From: Phytophthora hibernalis
Lineage: Eukaryota > Oomycota > Peronosporomycetes > Peronosporales > Peronosporaceae
Length of the DNA stretch: 64,000 nucleotides
Assembly (NCBI GenBank): GCA_012656075.1
Contig: JAAKBF010000164.1
Location: 62,001-126,000 of the forward strand
Direction: 5' to 3'
The translations under genes were made by a program, and so were the position numbers. Numbering within the stretch: the stretch's first letter is position 1; each line of letters begins with the position of its first letter. Positions 1 through 11,172 of this stretch are shown piece after piece. Under the pieces are notes generated by a model, which was given only the letters and a program-made list of their open reading frames with translations, did not search any database and was not told the DNA's origin.

Positions 1-454
1 TCCTGCTACAGTATTGCAATCGTCTGCCAGCAGTGACCCTTGCCAGTGCGAACCTCGATCGTGGAGACCATCCGGTGCCAACAGCTCACGACGATTAGTC
101 GAAGGTGCTTAGTCACTGATTCTCTAGTCGTAGAGGTGCACGTCGAAGTCCACGCTGGCCAAGTCTCTACATGTATGAACCGATTTCCCCATTTCGGTGC
201 AGCTGGCTGCGCGGACGAGTTCGTGCTGCTCCAGTCGCCCAGCCGTTCAAGGACGCGGGTTGCTTCCAAGATCTGGAACATGCTGGAGCTATCCGCTTCG
301 ACTAGCGCTCACCTAAAACGACTAAGGTTAATTGAGAGCTGTGGTGCGGTTGACTACAATCATGACCGATCTCAACGATGCGATTAACGCCAATGATCCA
401 GGTCATCAGCTCTAGGAGATATCGAGTCCCCGCTCACGGACTCGTCAAGCGGGT
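1..454. other. Left-edge intergenic sequence
   Basis: I see no supportable gene here. Open frames exist on both strands but none has recognisable protein content. It precedes the first pectate-lyase gene and contains one copy of the palindromic octamer TACATGTA at 168-175. Confidence 0.4.
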
Positions 455-460
455 GTCCTG

Positions 461-480
461 CCTCATTTGCAAATCTGCAA
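461..480 (+). promoter_or_regulatory. Inr-like core promoter of first PL3 gene
   Basis: CTCATTTGCAAATCTGC lies about 40-55 bases upstream of the ATG at 519. It resembles the known oomycete initiator pattern (CATTYYNCAWTT). The neighbouring PL3 gene has a similar site at the same distance. Confidence 0.45.
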
Positions 481-518
481 CCTCCTCCACACCTCATTCC
501 TTCGAGCTCCACTTCAAG

Positions 519-1523
519 ATGATCAAGAGCTTCTCTATTGCCGCCACCATTGCTGCATTCGTTGCCATCGCTTCGGCTGCTTCTGTTCCCGATGGAACGT
601 GGCCCACCAGCGCGGGTGACGTCTACTACACGGAGGCCTACACTGTCGCTGCTGGAGAGACCTTCGACGGCGGCCTTAAGACGTACCAGCGCTCGGATAT
701 CACGTGCGAGGGCCAAGAAGAGAGCGGGTCGTCTACGGCTGTGTTCCTCGTGGAGGCCGGCGGCACCCTGAAGAATGTCATCATCGGTGCCGACCAAATG
801 GAGGGCGTGCACTGCGACGACTCCGACTGCACCATTGAGAACGTGTGGTGGGACGATGTCTGCGAGGACGCTTTGAGTATTAAGGGCGGCTCTGCTTCAA
901 GTGTTTCCACGGTCACCGGCGGTGGCGCCCGTAACGCCGACGACAAGGTGATCCAGCACAACGGCTACGGCACCGTGACGATCGACGGCTTCTACGCCGA
1001 GACCTTCGGCAAGCTCTACCGCTCGTGCGGCACATGCGGTGACAAACAGCGTTTCGTGAGCTTGTCGAACGTGTACGCAGTCAATCCGAGCGTGAGCATT
1101 GTGACTGTGAACGACAACTACGGCGACGAGGCCACGCTGAGCAACATCTACATCTCCTCGGATGACGACGGATACACGATCTGCGCATGGTCGCAAGGTA
1201 GTGAGGACGGCGAACCGACAGAGCTTGGCGATGGCATCAAGGATCCGTTGTGCCAGTACTCGGAGAGCGACATCATCGTGAATGGGGATGTGTCGACTGC
1301 AACGAGCACTTCTTCGAATTCGACTACTTCGACCTCAACATCGACCTCGACGACCAGCTCTCCCGTATCCAGCAGCAGTATGACACAGGAGAGCTCGGAG
1401 TCTACCGAAACGAGCTCGACCGCCAGCTCCGAATCGAAGAAGGATAGCGATGACGAGGAGGAGGAGGACAAGAAGAGCTCGGACAACGACGACGATGAAG
1501 ACAAGGACAACAGCGACGACTAA
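519..1523 (+). CDS. Secreted pectate lyase, PL3 family, acidic tail
   Basis: Predicted secreted pectate lyase of polysaccharide lyase family 3, which cleaves de-esterified pectin (polygalacturonate) in plant cell walls by Ca-dependent beta-elimination. The 334-aa product has a signal peptide (about residues 1-20, ending in ASA), then a parallel beta-helix-type PL3 domain (about 24-252) with the family stretches VWWDDVCEDALSIKGG, ADDKVIQHNG and YRSCGTCGDK. A low-complexity tail follows (255-334), first Ser/Thr-rich, then a run of Asp/Glu/Lys. The ATG at 519 is chosen because it begins the signal peptide; the upstream in-frame extension is unrelated to other copies. The catalytic part is almost identical in DNA to the gene at 2488, but the tails differ, which suggests gene conversion limited to the domain. 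Confidence 0.9.
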   Translation: MIKSFSIAATIAAFVAIASAASVPDGTWPTSAGDVYYTEAYTVAAGETFDGGLKTYQRSDITCEGQEESGSSTAVFLVEAGGTLKNVIIGADQMEGVHCDDSDCTIENVWWDDVCEDALSIKGGSASSVSTVTGGGARNADDKVIQHNGYGTVTIDGFYAETFGKLYRSCGTCGDKQRFVSLSNVYAVNPSVSIVTVNDNYGDEATLSNIYISSDDDGYTICAWSQGSEDGEPTELGDGIKDPLCQYSESDIIVNGDVSTATSTSSNSTTSTSTSTSTTSSPVSSSSMTQESSESTETSSTASSESKKDSDDEEEEDKKSSDNDDDEDKDNSDD

Positions 1524-2425
1524 GCTGGTCGTGCTGCTAGGACAGTTTACCGAGGTCCAGTAGTTGAGTCACTACATGTACATGAGTTCGAGTCGCGTCA
1601 TTCGAAAGGAAGAGAAGAAGGGAATAGTGCGTTCCATTTGATGTTGTAGGCGGATACTAGAAATACAGCCGATTTTTTTATACAACTGACTTCCATCTTG
1701 ATCTCTGTTGGATATTGTCGATCCACCACAGTTGCAGTTGCACCTTGTAGAGGACATTCGCGACTGTAGCGTGACAATGTTGAATGGAGACCGTAGTGCT
1801 AACCTGCAACAGTCCATTCTGACGAATGCAATCCCTATCTTGAAGTCTTCGTCAAGATGACGAGCAGACACCCAAGCCGTCTTGACTCAGAGCTCTTGAG
1901 CCAAAGGTGAGCCACGTTCACATTCCGCCGCGGCATCTGTCGATTTGAAGTGTCGAGCGCCTTGTTTGACCTTGACATCCATTAGCTTGAGGATATTGGG
2001 GGTACTTTTTCATCTCTATCGTGTGGATTAACGCTTGCTTGATCGACCCCAAGGTCGATTAATTAGCCGATCGGATTATTATTTAGCGGAGATGCCATCG
2101 GAGCGCACAACCTAGCCTAGAAATTAATCACCTTGGAAAATGCCCTTTCGCTAGTTTTCAGGCTGGTCTCCACTATGCAACCGCAATTTCAATAATCGAC
2201 GGGGTTCGTCTAGTCTCTGCGTGACGTTGTCGTACGATTCCCTGGGACAAGCTGGGAGGGCGAAAGCTCACCTATGTCACTGTGCCACATAGGCTATGTG
2301 GCGTGGAGTCACAGGGCGTGCGTCCTGCCTCATTCTCACCCGATCATCCTGTGTCCTTGCGACTTCGTATACATGTAATCCAGGTCGGTGCAAGTTTGGC
2401 GCCGCCGTCTTCGCCGAGAGGGAAC
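1524..2425. other. Intergenic between tandem PL3 genes
   Basis: There is no gene here. The first 150 bases are the 3' untranslated region of the upstream PL3 gene. They contain a block (about 1577-1672: ATGAGTTCGAGTCGC, then TTGATGTTGTAG and TAGAAATACA) that recurs behind the palindrome copies at 25819-25916 and, in part, 12440-12482. The rest is AT-richer sequence without recognised content. Confidence 0.5.
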
Positions 2426-2443
2426 TCTCATTTTTACAATTGC
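2426..2443 (+). promoter_or_regulatory. Inr-like core promoter of second PL3 gene
   Basis: TCTCATTTTTACAATTGC lies about 45-60 bases upstream of the ATG at 2488. It fits the oomycete initiator pattern CATTYYNCAWTT with one extra base. Confidence 0.45.
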
Positions 2444-2487
2444 TTTGTGAGCAACACTTTAACACCGACTTCCAGACCTGTTCCAAG

Positions 2488-3672
2488 ATGATCAAGAGCT
2501 TCTCTATTGCCGCCACCATTGCTGCATTCGTTGCCACCGCTTCGGCCGCTTCTGTTCCCGATGGAACGTGGCCCACCAGCGCGGGTGACGTCTACTACAC
2601 GGAGGCCTACACTGTCGCTGCTGGAGAGACCTTCGACGGCGGCCTTAAGACGTACCAGCGCTCGGATATCACGTGCGAGGGCCAAGAAGAGAGCGGGTCG
2701 TCTACGGCTGTGTTCCTCGTGGAGGCCGGCGGCACCCTGAAGAATGTCATCATCGGTGCCGACCAAATGGAGGGCGTGCACTGCGACGACTCCGACTGCA
2801 CCATTGAGAACGTGTGGTGGGACGATGTCTGCGAGGACGCTTTGAGTATTAAGGGCGGCTCTGCTTCAAGTGTTTCCACGGTCACCGGCGGTGGCGCCCG
2901 TAACGCCGACGACAAGGTGATCCAGCACAACGGCTACGGCACCGTGACGATCGACGGCTTCTACGCCGAGACCTTCGGCAAGCTCTACCGCTCGTGCGGC
3001 ACATGCGGTGACAAACAGCGTTTCGTGAGCTTGTCGAACGTGTACGCAGTCAATCCGAGCGTGAGCATTGTAACTGTGAACGACAACTACGGCGACGAGG
3101 CCACGCTGAGCAACATCTACATCTCCTCGGATGACGACGGATACACGATCTGCGCATGGTCGCAAGGTAGTGAGGACGGCGAACCGACAGAGCTTGGCGA
3201 TGGCATCAAGGATCCGTTGTGCCAGTACTCGGAGAGCGACATCCACGTGAACGGAGACGTGTCGACGGCTACCAGCACCTCGTCGAACTCGACTACGTCT
3301 ACTACATCGACGACTGGTTCCTCAACATCGAGCTATGTGGCTTCTATTACGAGTTCCGCTAGCGGCACCAGCGAAGGAACGTCAGCCCCTGTGTCCAGTT
3401 CGGACGGCGAGACGAGTGCAGCCGCTTCAACATCTTCGTTTGAGAGTGAGGAGACGAGCGCTCCGTCAGCTTCTGAGGAGGACACGTCTTCCGCCTCTGC
3501 TTCCAGCGCCATTTACGACGAGAGCTCTGAAGCGACTGAAGCTCTGTCGACGGGTTCTTCTGAGATTGGCGAGGAAGCTGAGACGTCTGTGGCCGAAAGC
3601 TCGGCTAGCACGCCCTCCGCTACTTCTGCAACGTCGACGGACACGAAGTGCAACGCCCGCAAGCGAAACTGA
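2488..3672 (+). CDS. Secreted pectate lyase, PL3 family, long Ser/Thr tail
   Basis: Tandem paralogue of the gene at 519 and the same predicted activity, an extracellular PL3 pectate lyase. The product is 394 aa: signal peptide (1-20), PL3 domain (about 24-252), then a 140-residue Ser/Thr/Ala/Glu-rich tail with repeated TSAPSAS-like words, ending in a short basic CNARKRN. From the ATG to about codon 252 the DNA differs from the first copy at only a few bases. Immediately upstream of the ATG and downstream of the SESDI codons the two copies are unrelated or strongly diverged. The tail may be an O-glycosylated linker or wall-binding spacer (inference). Confidence 0.9.
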   Translation: MIKSFSIAATIAAFVATASAASVPDGTWPTSAGDVYYTEAYTVAAGETFDGGLKTYQRSDITCEGQEESGSSTAVFLVEAGGTLKNVIIGADQMEGVHCDDSDCTIENVWWDDVCEDALSIKGGSASSVSTVTGGGARNADDKVIQHNGYGTVTIDGFYAETFGKLYRSCGTCGDKQRFVSLSNVYAVNPSVSIVTVNDNYGDEATLSNIYISSDDDGYTICAWSQGSEDGEPTELGDGIKDPLCQYSESDIHVNGDVSTATSTSSNSTTSTTSTTGSSTSSYVASITSSASGTSEGTSAPVSSSDGETSAAASTSSFESEETSAPSASEEDTSSASASSAIYDESSEATEALSTGSSEIGEEAETSVAESSASTPSATSATSTDTKCNARKRN

Positions 3673-3869
3673 GCAGACCAGGAGAGGTCGATTTACACGT
3701 GTCCATGTAATGGTCTCAACTAAAGACCTCGTAGTCGTTTCATTAAGCACATCTTGTTACTTCTGGCTGGTTTAGTCGCTTGCAACATGCAGATCTTATT
3801 ACAATTTGTAGTTCCCCTCTTTTAGAAGAAGATTTTGTTTTTAGTGAAACCAATGTTATGATTATATTC

Positions 3870-3984
3870 GGGGTATTTCCCAAAACAGGGACCCTGTCAA
3901 CACCTGTTTCCTGGAACATGGACAAACATGATTTGCGCCAAAAGGGGCCCGTAATTTGAGGTGTGCCACACAGTCCATAAATTT
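3870..3984 (+). repeat. MULE left terminal inverted repeat
   Basis: Matches 8161-8274 in inverted orientation with a handful of mismatches. The outermost bases are GGGGTATTTCCCAAAACAGG. Confidence 0.85.
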
Positions 3985-4017
3985 AGATCAGTAAGGAGCA
4001 CAACATATTTCTCTGCA

Positions 4018-4704
4018 GGTGAAGTACACGGACGTGAAGGGCACGGCGGAGCTGCGTACGATGATCGCGCAGTATCTGGAGACGTGCAAGGGTCTGAAAT
4101 ACGACCTTCTGACGGAGATCTTGGTGTCGAACGGCGCGAAGCAGAGCTGCTGACGATCACCCGACCGGGTGACCAGGTGCTGATCCCAGCGCCGTACTGG
4201 GTGAGCTACCCGGAGATGGTGAAGCTCACGGGCAGTGAGCCGATAATTCTGCAGACCAAGCTGTCAGACCAATCCGTCTGAGAACTACCTGATCGACCCG
4301 GTGGAACTGGAGAAGGCTCTGGTGGTGAACCCGCGCGTGAAGTCGCTGATGCTGTGCAACCCGAGCCACCCGGCTGGCACGGTCCACTCGCCGGCGCAGC
4401 TGGAGATCATTGCCGCGGTGCTGCGCAAGCCTCAGTTCCGCCACGTCCTGGTGATCGCGGATGAGATGTACGAGCAGTTGGTGTACCAGGACGAGGGCGA
4501 GGCGAAGCGTGTGCACCAGAGCTTCGCGTCGCTGCCGGTGATGTATGAACGCACGCTGACGGCGAACGGCTCCTCGAAGTCGCACGCGATTCCGGGCCTG
4601 CGCATCGGCTACGTAGATGCCCCGAAGTACTTCGTGCAGGTGTGCACGAAGCTGCAGGGCCAGCTCACGTCGTGCGCGAACTCGGTGGGTCAGGCCGTCG
4701 TAAG
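4018..4704 (+). pseudogene. Captured aspartate-aminotransferase-like gene fragment
   Basis: A fragment of a class I/II pyridoxal-phosphate aminotransferase gene. Recognisable stretches are VSNGAKQS, PGDQVLIPAPYWVSYPEMVK, NPSHPAGTV, VIADEMYEQLVY and NGSSKSHAIPGLRIGY. The last contains the lysine that binds the cofactor in this family. The frame shifts near 4150 and 4270. The fragment starts just after an intron-like acceptor (TTTCTCTGCAG) and ends at a donor-like GTAAGG at about 4702, so genomic DNA rather than mRNA was captured. Both ends of the protein are missing. It lies between the MULE's left terminal repeat and its transposase, in the transposase orientation. Confidence 0.8.
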
Positions 4705-4830
4705 GGTAGATAGTGTTCAACCGTTACTTTTGCAATGATACACTCAAATTAACAGTCAACAACGCCAACGTGCTCGAACCATTTCCTGCACGGAGGTCAT
4801 GAACCACCACTAGACCCAACATTCATTGGG

Positions 4831-7496
4831 GTGAACCCCATTTCTAACCCTCATTTGCGTTTGACCGCACTTCGCAATGCGAGTCCACCGACCCTGGTCT
4901 CTCAGCTCCCTCAAGGAGCCTCTGCCCAAGCCAAGGTGTTTGCACAGGACGAACTAGCAGGTGTGCATGGTACTGATACGACCAAGACCTGTCTGGGGAA
5001 TCGCGCGGGCAAGAAGCTGCGTAAACGGTGGGGGTTCTACCTCAAGAGGAACGCGAGGCGTATTTGAAAAGCACGCAGGACGACGACTTTCCGCTAGGAG
5101 AGGCCCCGGACGGGGTGCTGGACGAAAGACAGGATGCTGCGCATTACCCTCACCGTGCTCGTGGAGTGGTTACACCTACGGTCATCCAAGATGCTATGCC
5201 GCCACCCGCAATAGCACTTTCGCCTCAAGAGGACGGACCTCTGAAGAAGCTGCTTGAAGAACACGATGAACTTTCTGGCTCTGTTGTACGCGCAGCCCTG
5301 ACTGCTGAGTTATCGGCAATGGCAATGTCAGTCAGAAACAGTGATGCCGAGCGCACGGTGGTACACGCAGCTGCCATTGTGGAGTGTCTTGGAGCTCAGC
5401 TTGCAGGAATCCTCCCACCAAACGTTCGAAGCAACGTTTTAGCGCTGACCCAGGATATTAGTGACCACATGGCGGCTACACGATCCCAACTACTGCTGTA
5501 TTCTGCACTTGAAGCTCGCGAAGCCGTTGATGTGTCCAAAAAGACAGTCAATGATGCTAGCGACGCGCTACGAGATTTCAAGAAGAAATCAAGCGACATT
5601 AATGCTCAATTTGAAACGGTGCTTTCAAACCAGGAAGTGCATCGCCCCAAATTCTCAACATTCCTGGGGCATGTATCCTGGTGTGGGGATATCAATTTCG
5701 AACGTGCTGTTTCGATGAATTTGACGTCGATAATAACGACTACTCGAAATGAAAGCACCAAGCGCAAGAGATCTCAAGATACTTTGCAATCTCCAGTTCG
5801 CGGTAGCAAGAGGCTTGCTCAGGAAAAGACAGTCGCCGCATCCGTCTTGAAAAACACCCGTTCGTGTGTGCGAAACACGGCCAGCAATCCTCTGATTCTT
5901 GTACGTCGTTCAGGAAGCTTCACAGCGGCAACTGCAGCTACTCCAAACATTTACGAGCGCATTTGCAGGAATAAAAAGCCCAGTAGACGACACGTTCAAG
6001 GTCTGCTATTAGAGAGGGAAAAGCTCAATCTCCAAAAACTGAAATCGGTATTGTATAGAGCCAAATATGCTGTTATAGATGAACAGGGGCAAGTCTTTCG
6101 CCCTCATTCCTTCTCTATTGGAGCAATGTGAGAGTCGTAATCCTGGTTCACGAGTAGCCCTGGATTTAGACACAGAGGATCGCTTCTTTCGTGCTTTCGT
6201 AGCTTTGGGCTCTGCAATCGCTTCACTACCGTCGTGTATACCCATGCTGGGTTTTGACGGTACTCATTCTAAGCATGACAAGTATCGAGGTGTTATATTG
6301 ACATTATTGAGTCGTGATGGCAATGGAAACAATATCACGTTGGAATTTGCAGTAGTGCACACGGAAAACGAAGACAACATTATGTGGTTTATGGAGAACT
6401 GTGTCTCTGCTGGAGTGAATTTCGACAAGATACCCCTTTTCTACGATCGCGGTCATATTCGTGGCGCCTCGGACAAGCTAGTAGCTGGTGGAATCCGACT
6501 CAATTTAAAGTTTTGCACAGTCCATACAATTCGGAACGTACATGATCACTGCAAGATTAGAGGAAAGGAGATGAAAATCTTGTTTTGAACGTACAATCTG
6601 CGGACACACAAGATAAGTATACGGAGGCTCTGGATATCATTGCAAATAACTACGGCACAGAAACTAGAGACTACATCGAAGCAATTCCGCCTATACACTG
6701 GTGTTTGTGGGCTAATTTACGTGCTTTTGCTTCGGAGGATCCGTGCAGACACGTGCCTGCACCATTATTTGGCTGGCGCTCTACGAATTTTGTGGAGAGT
6801 GACAACAACGTTACGCTAACAAATGGACTTAGAGATTCCACGCCGTTTAGAATGCTTCAAGAGGAAATGCTATCTATGATGGCATCTGCGACAGCACGGT
6901 GACTGCCTGGAGTGACGCCGAACGAATGTATACACCATATGCCACCAAATTGCGTGATGAGGAGCGAAAAAGGCAGGATCGTATTGGGTGCATTGCTGCT
7001 CAAACACACAATATTTTATTAGTCGGAGAGTATTTGGGTCACAAAAGAAGTTGATGTTGACACGTTAACATGTTCGTGTCCAACTTTCGACCAGTTTAAA
7101 ATCCCGTGCCGACATTTAATTGCGGTACTTCGCAGTATTGGTGAGAACGATCGAGAGAGTAATGCTTTCTACCCTGCGTACTCAGTTCAGACTTACAGAA
7201 GCGCTTTTGCGAATTCGAACGTTGTCATTGTCGTTGACAGCACCATTTCAAAGGATCACAGTATCCTACCGTCTCCATTTTATCGACACGCAGGACGGCC
7301 AAAGAAAAGGAGAATCCGTAGTTCGGGTGAAGCTACTGGAGGAAAAACGTATACGTGTCGCGGGTGCAATCAGAAAACAGGGCACAATATTGCAACTTGT
7401 ACCAATTACGCAAGTTCCGAACAATTTGCAAACGTTAATGTTGGAAGAAATGTGCTCCCCGTGGTATCGCTACCCTGGCGTCACAGTCTACAGATG
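4831..7496 (+). pseudogene. MULE transposase, decayed
   Basis: Remnant of a Mutator-like transposase. The N-terminal part (about 4831-6131) is a charged, alpha-helical region. The DDE core follows at about 6079-6902 with GFDGTHSKHDKYRG (first Asp), IPLFYDRGHIRGA (second Asp) and FGWRSTNFVESDNN (Glu). A SWIM zinc finger is at about 7071-7130 (CSC, then PCRHLIAVL). The C-terminal end has a GRPKKRR AT-hook-like motif and a CX2CX5HX4C knuckle (about 7356-7400). The frame changes at about 6060-6130, 6588, 6902 and 7050, so no intact protein is possible. The 4831-5067 stretch could instead be part of a separate accessory frame. Confidence 0.8.
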
Positions 7497-7654
7497 AGCG
7501 GAATGATCAGGTTGCAGTAGACAACGCAGATAGCACCTCTAGCAGACATGACATTTCATACCTGCTATCTTGAGGTTTAAGCCTAAGATTTCTTCAATGA
7601 TCGTCTAACATGCATCTCTATCCTCCGGTTTGCCACTTGTACACCTTGCGTATT

Positions 7655-7850
7655 GTGCAGAAGTATTTCAATTGAGCAATGTGCAGAAGTGTAACAATTT
7701 TGCAATATGCAGAAGTGTAACAAACCTGCAGCGTGCAGAAGTGCGACACATACTCAACTTGCAGAAGTGTTACACTTCGGCAGTGTACAGTAATGTTACA
7801 CTTCTGCAGATGCAGTATTGTTACATGCAGTATTGTTACCTTATAATAAA
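7655..7850 (+). repeat. Degenerate minisatellite inside the MULE
   Basis: At least five copies of a word close to TGCAGAAGTGTAACA, spaced about 27-35 bases apart, followed by inverted-sense versions (GTTACACTTCTGCA) and TGCAGTATTGTTACA variants. This subterminal repeat cluster lies at the right end of the element. Such clusters can be transposase-binding sites, but that is not shown here. Confidence 0.7.
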
Positions 7851-8160
7851 AATACAATTTAGGATAGCTAGGTGGGCTCTAAATTGTTTCGAAACTATCA
7901 TACTTAGCATCACTGTCTAAACACCGTGACCGCTTCCAGGTTAGCCGTGAAAAGACCAGCCACTCAGCCTCAAAGCAGTCTTTCTATCAGGTGCTATTGT
8001 AAACGTTAACCTGTACATTTAGTTTGGAATGAGTTTAAAGTGACCTTCTATTGGAGTGTAATTACTGTTCTATAGAAGCCTTGTATGTACTGAAACGTGG
8101 CTGTAGTTTGATGTAAGGATGTACTGTACTGACATTGCAGCAGGGATATGATGTTGTCCA

Positions 8161-8274
8161 AATTTATGAACTGTGTGGCACACCTCAAATTACGGGTCCC
8201 CTTTTGGAGCAAATCATGTTTGTCCATGTTCCGGGAAACAGGTGTTGACAGGGCCCCTGTTTTGGGAAATACCC
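8161..8274 (-). repeat. MULE right terminal inverted repeat
   Basis: Inverted partner of 3870-3984. Confidence 0.85.
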
Positions 8275-8786
8275 TTTATTCGGATTTTCGTTGTATATTT
8301 TTGGCTTTTGTCACAATTCTAAATTTTAGACTTACTACAAATCTGTCAGCTAAAGCGTGGCCGGATTTTAAAGTACTAATAAATCCGTATTTTGCTGTGG
8401 CTGTCTGTTTAAGTTTCAAATGGTCACTTGTGCCAGTGACAAATCTGTCCCTGCATACATGTAGTAATTTCGAGTGCTGCGCAAGCTTCACTCTACGTGA
8501 TTTTAGTACAGGTTGGATCCTTGAAGCTTTGCCAACCGAATTATCCACGGATAATAAGGATTTTAGTCAAACATCCCCTCTCTCCGGATTATCCAATGGA
8601 TGATACACAAATTCTTCGAATCAGAAAAACTCAAAATGCAGTTGTATTTCTTGTATCCATCTACAAACATCAACTGTTCCTCTCTATAGTGCACTGTACG
8701 ACACGACATGACTCAAATCTGTTACCCGCTGTGGCTGGCTACCGCAAAAGGTGATCTCGGTAAGCCCCAGCGATTCCAACAATGAG

Positions 8787-9873
8787 CTAGCGAGTGGACC
8801 ACTTAGTTCTCATCGTCGTCCTTGTCCTTCTTGTCCGTGCTCTTCTTCTCGGATTTCTGCTCCTTGTCGTCATTGCTCTTGTCTTTCTTCTTGTCTTCGT
8901 CGCTCTTGCTTGTATTCTTCTTTTGGAGTCCTGGTCCTTTTTGTCATTGTCGCTCTTGTCGTCGCCAGACTTGGATGAACTTTTCTTCTCTGAACTACCA
9001 CGAAGCGAGCTGGATTTGGAAGCGTTGCTGGTCTGCTCGACCGAGTTCTGCCCGGCCGAAGAACCGCTGGATGTTTGCGCGGTGCTGGTGGCCGAGGACA
9101 CTTTACCGTTCAGGTGGATATCACTCTCCGAGTACTGGCACAGCGAGCCCTTGATTCCGTCGCCCAGCTCCTTCGGCTCGCCGTTGGCGTTACCCTGGGA
9201 CCACGCACACCTTGAAGCTGTTGTCGCTAGACTTGATGTAGATGTTGCTTAGCGTGGCCTCGTCGCCCCAGTTCTCGTTCACTGTCACGAGACTCGTACC
9301 CGGGTTCACCGCGTACACATTGGACATCGACACCTTGCGCGCCTTGTCCCCGCATGTGCCGCACGAGCGGTACAGCTTACCGAAAGTCTCGGCGTAGAAG
9401 CCGTCGATCTTGACGGAGCCGAGACCATTGTGCTGGATCACCTTGTCGTCAGCGTTGCGGGCGCCACCGCCGGTGACCGTGGACACACTAGAGGCAGAGC
9501 CGCCCTTGATGCTCAGAGCGTCCTCGCACACGTCGTCCCACCAGACGTTTTCGATGGTGCAGTCGCTGTTATCGCAGTGGACACCTTCCATTTGGTTCTT
9601 GCCGATGATGACATTTTTGAGGGTGCCACCGGCCTCCACGAGGAACACGGCCGTGTTCGCGCCGCTCTCCGTTTGTCCTTCGCACGAGACGTCCGAGCGC
9701 TCATACGTCTGCATCTTGCCGTCGAAGACCTCGCCGGCCTTCACCGTGTACGCCTCGGCGTACTGCACAGTACCCGTGCTGGAGGGCCACGAGCCGTCCG
9801 GCACAGAGGCAGCCGAGGCGGTGGCAGCGGCGAAAACAGCGATGACAGCAGTAATAGAAAAGATCTTGACCAT
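8787..9873 (-). pseudogene. PL3 pectate lyase, left arm of palindrome 1
   Basis: Mirror copy of the gene at 11244. It starts at an ATG at 9873 with the same signal peptide (MVKIFSITAVIAVFAAATAS) and PL3 domain. A 2-bp deletion near 9212 (GTGTGCG where the other arm has GTGTGTGCG) ends the frame at VCVVPG, just before the WSQG block of the domain. The Ser-rich and basic tail codons remain downstream to 8787 in another frame. The other arm is intact at this point, so only this copy is disabled here. The shortened product could still contain most of the beta-helix. Confidence 0.8.
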
Positions 9874-9950
9874 TTTGAACGGGAGTCGGGTTGACTGTGG
9901 TGTTGTTGGAGGTGTTGTGGTGGCCGAGGCAAATAGCAGAATGATATGAG

Positions 9951-10240
9951 TTGGAGCTCGACCCAGTAGTGAACAAGCATCCGCTTCGGTGCTTCATCGG
10001 TACTCGAACAGAAAAACAGAAAGCCCTAGTAACTCTAGGGTATCAGCCGCAAGCTCGGCGTAAACGATCTAGCGAGGTGCCTCGTCCAGCTTGTTCCAAG
10101 GAAACACACACGACGTTGAGACGAGAAGCGCGCGGCGTTTACGCCGAGCTTGCGGCTGATACCCTAGAGTTACTAGGGCTTTCTGTTTTTCTGTTCGAGT
10201 ACCGATGAAGCACCGAAGCGGATGCTTGTTCACTACTGGG
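9951..10240. repeat. Nested small palindrome in the promoter spacer
   Basis: The stretch 9961-10075 recurs inverted at about 10128-10240; its 60-base outer part also recurs at 11097-11157. The shared words include CAGAAAAACAGAAA and CTCGGCGTAAAC, each matched by its reverse complement. The left arm of palindrome 1 therefore carries an extra inverted copy of its own promoter-proximal segment, giving three copies in total. Confidence 0.75.
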
Positions 10241-11081
10241 TCCACAGGGTTGACATGTGCTGCGATGGAACTTTGAAATCCCCACTCGTTGATTTAGACA
10301 CGGTGCGTACTCGTGACTTGTTCGTCACGAGTAGCAGTGGCTGGGCTTTGGAGCAGATAAGTAGTGTTTCGACAATGGAGTGCTGAGTGCGAACCACTCG
10401 CTCCAGGCCGGATGTATTTCAGTTATTGAGTTGGTATAATATAATACATGTACATCACGTACTGCGACCATCTGCCGTCTCCGGCCGATCTCGGTATGAC
10501 AACATGACAGATTTGACTAGCGAAAAGAGGCTTACAGAAGACTACTGTAGACAATGTTCACTGCATCAACGGCTACGGCCCACCCAATGCTCGAGTAAAA
10601 TGCATCACAACAGCAACGGAACGACCGCAGTATTTTAATTTTGGGAGAGGGAAAGAGTTTAAAGACGACAGTAAAAGGACAGCGTATCCACCGATAGATA
10701 TCGAGTTATTTTCCGACCTTGGGGTCTGTGGTCTATGACACTTCGTTAATCGCGGCTCATTAGTCGCTTTGGTGATCGCAAGTGTTCATTAATCCGCATG
10801 GTATGTCTTCGATGGCAACGGACGTGACCGGATCGCGACTGACGAGCGTTGCACGACGACAGTGGAGGCTTGATACGTGCAAATCCTTCCAGGTGCAATC
10901 GCGGAAGATGCGAGCGGGCCCCACCACGCGTTGAGCGGTGGCGTTGGTTGCTTCAAACAATGGACCGACCCCGCAACATTTTCCGACAGAATTGCTGTAT
11001 GAACCACAACAGGATCGATGTTTCTGAGATGTCAAGTAGTTTTTGCTTGATGGCACGCTAGAGAAAAAGTTACTGTGCCGA
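10241..11081. other. Spacer of palindrome 1, no recognised gene
   Basis: Unique sequence between the two head-to-head PL3 promoters. Frames on both strands are open for up to about 120 codons, but I recognise nothing in them. It contains a TACATGTA octamer at 10445-10452. Confidence 0.4.
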
Positions 11082-11172
11082 GAGTCACTAGGACCTTCTG
11101 TTTTTCTGTTCGAGTACCGATGAAGCACCGAAGCGGATGCTTGTTCACTACTGGGTCGAGCTCCAACTCATA

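Larger units (their letters stand above)
3870..8274 (+). mobile_element. Mutator-like element (MULE) with captured host gene fragment
   Basis: A 4.4-kb element with terminal inverted repeats of about 114 bp (3870-3984 and 8161-8274; ends GGGGTATTTCCC and GGGAAATACCC). It is flanked by imperfect copies of an approximately 8-bp target (TTATATTC at 3862-3869, TTTATTC at 8275-8281). The uninterrupted other arm of palindrome 1 reads straight through this site (about 12840), so the empty site is visible in the same window. Inside are, in order: an aminotransferase gene fragment, a decayed MULE transposase, and a GCAGAAGTGTAAC minisatellite. The transposase reading frame is broken several times, so this copy is inactive. 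Because it sits in only one arm, it inserted after the palindrome formed. Confidence 0.85.

Noticed and set aside
7655..7850. CRISPR-like array
   Set aside because: Repeats are degenerate, irregularly spaced, partly inverted and inside a eukaryotic DNA transposon.
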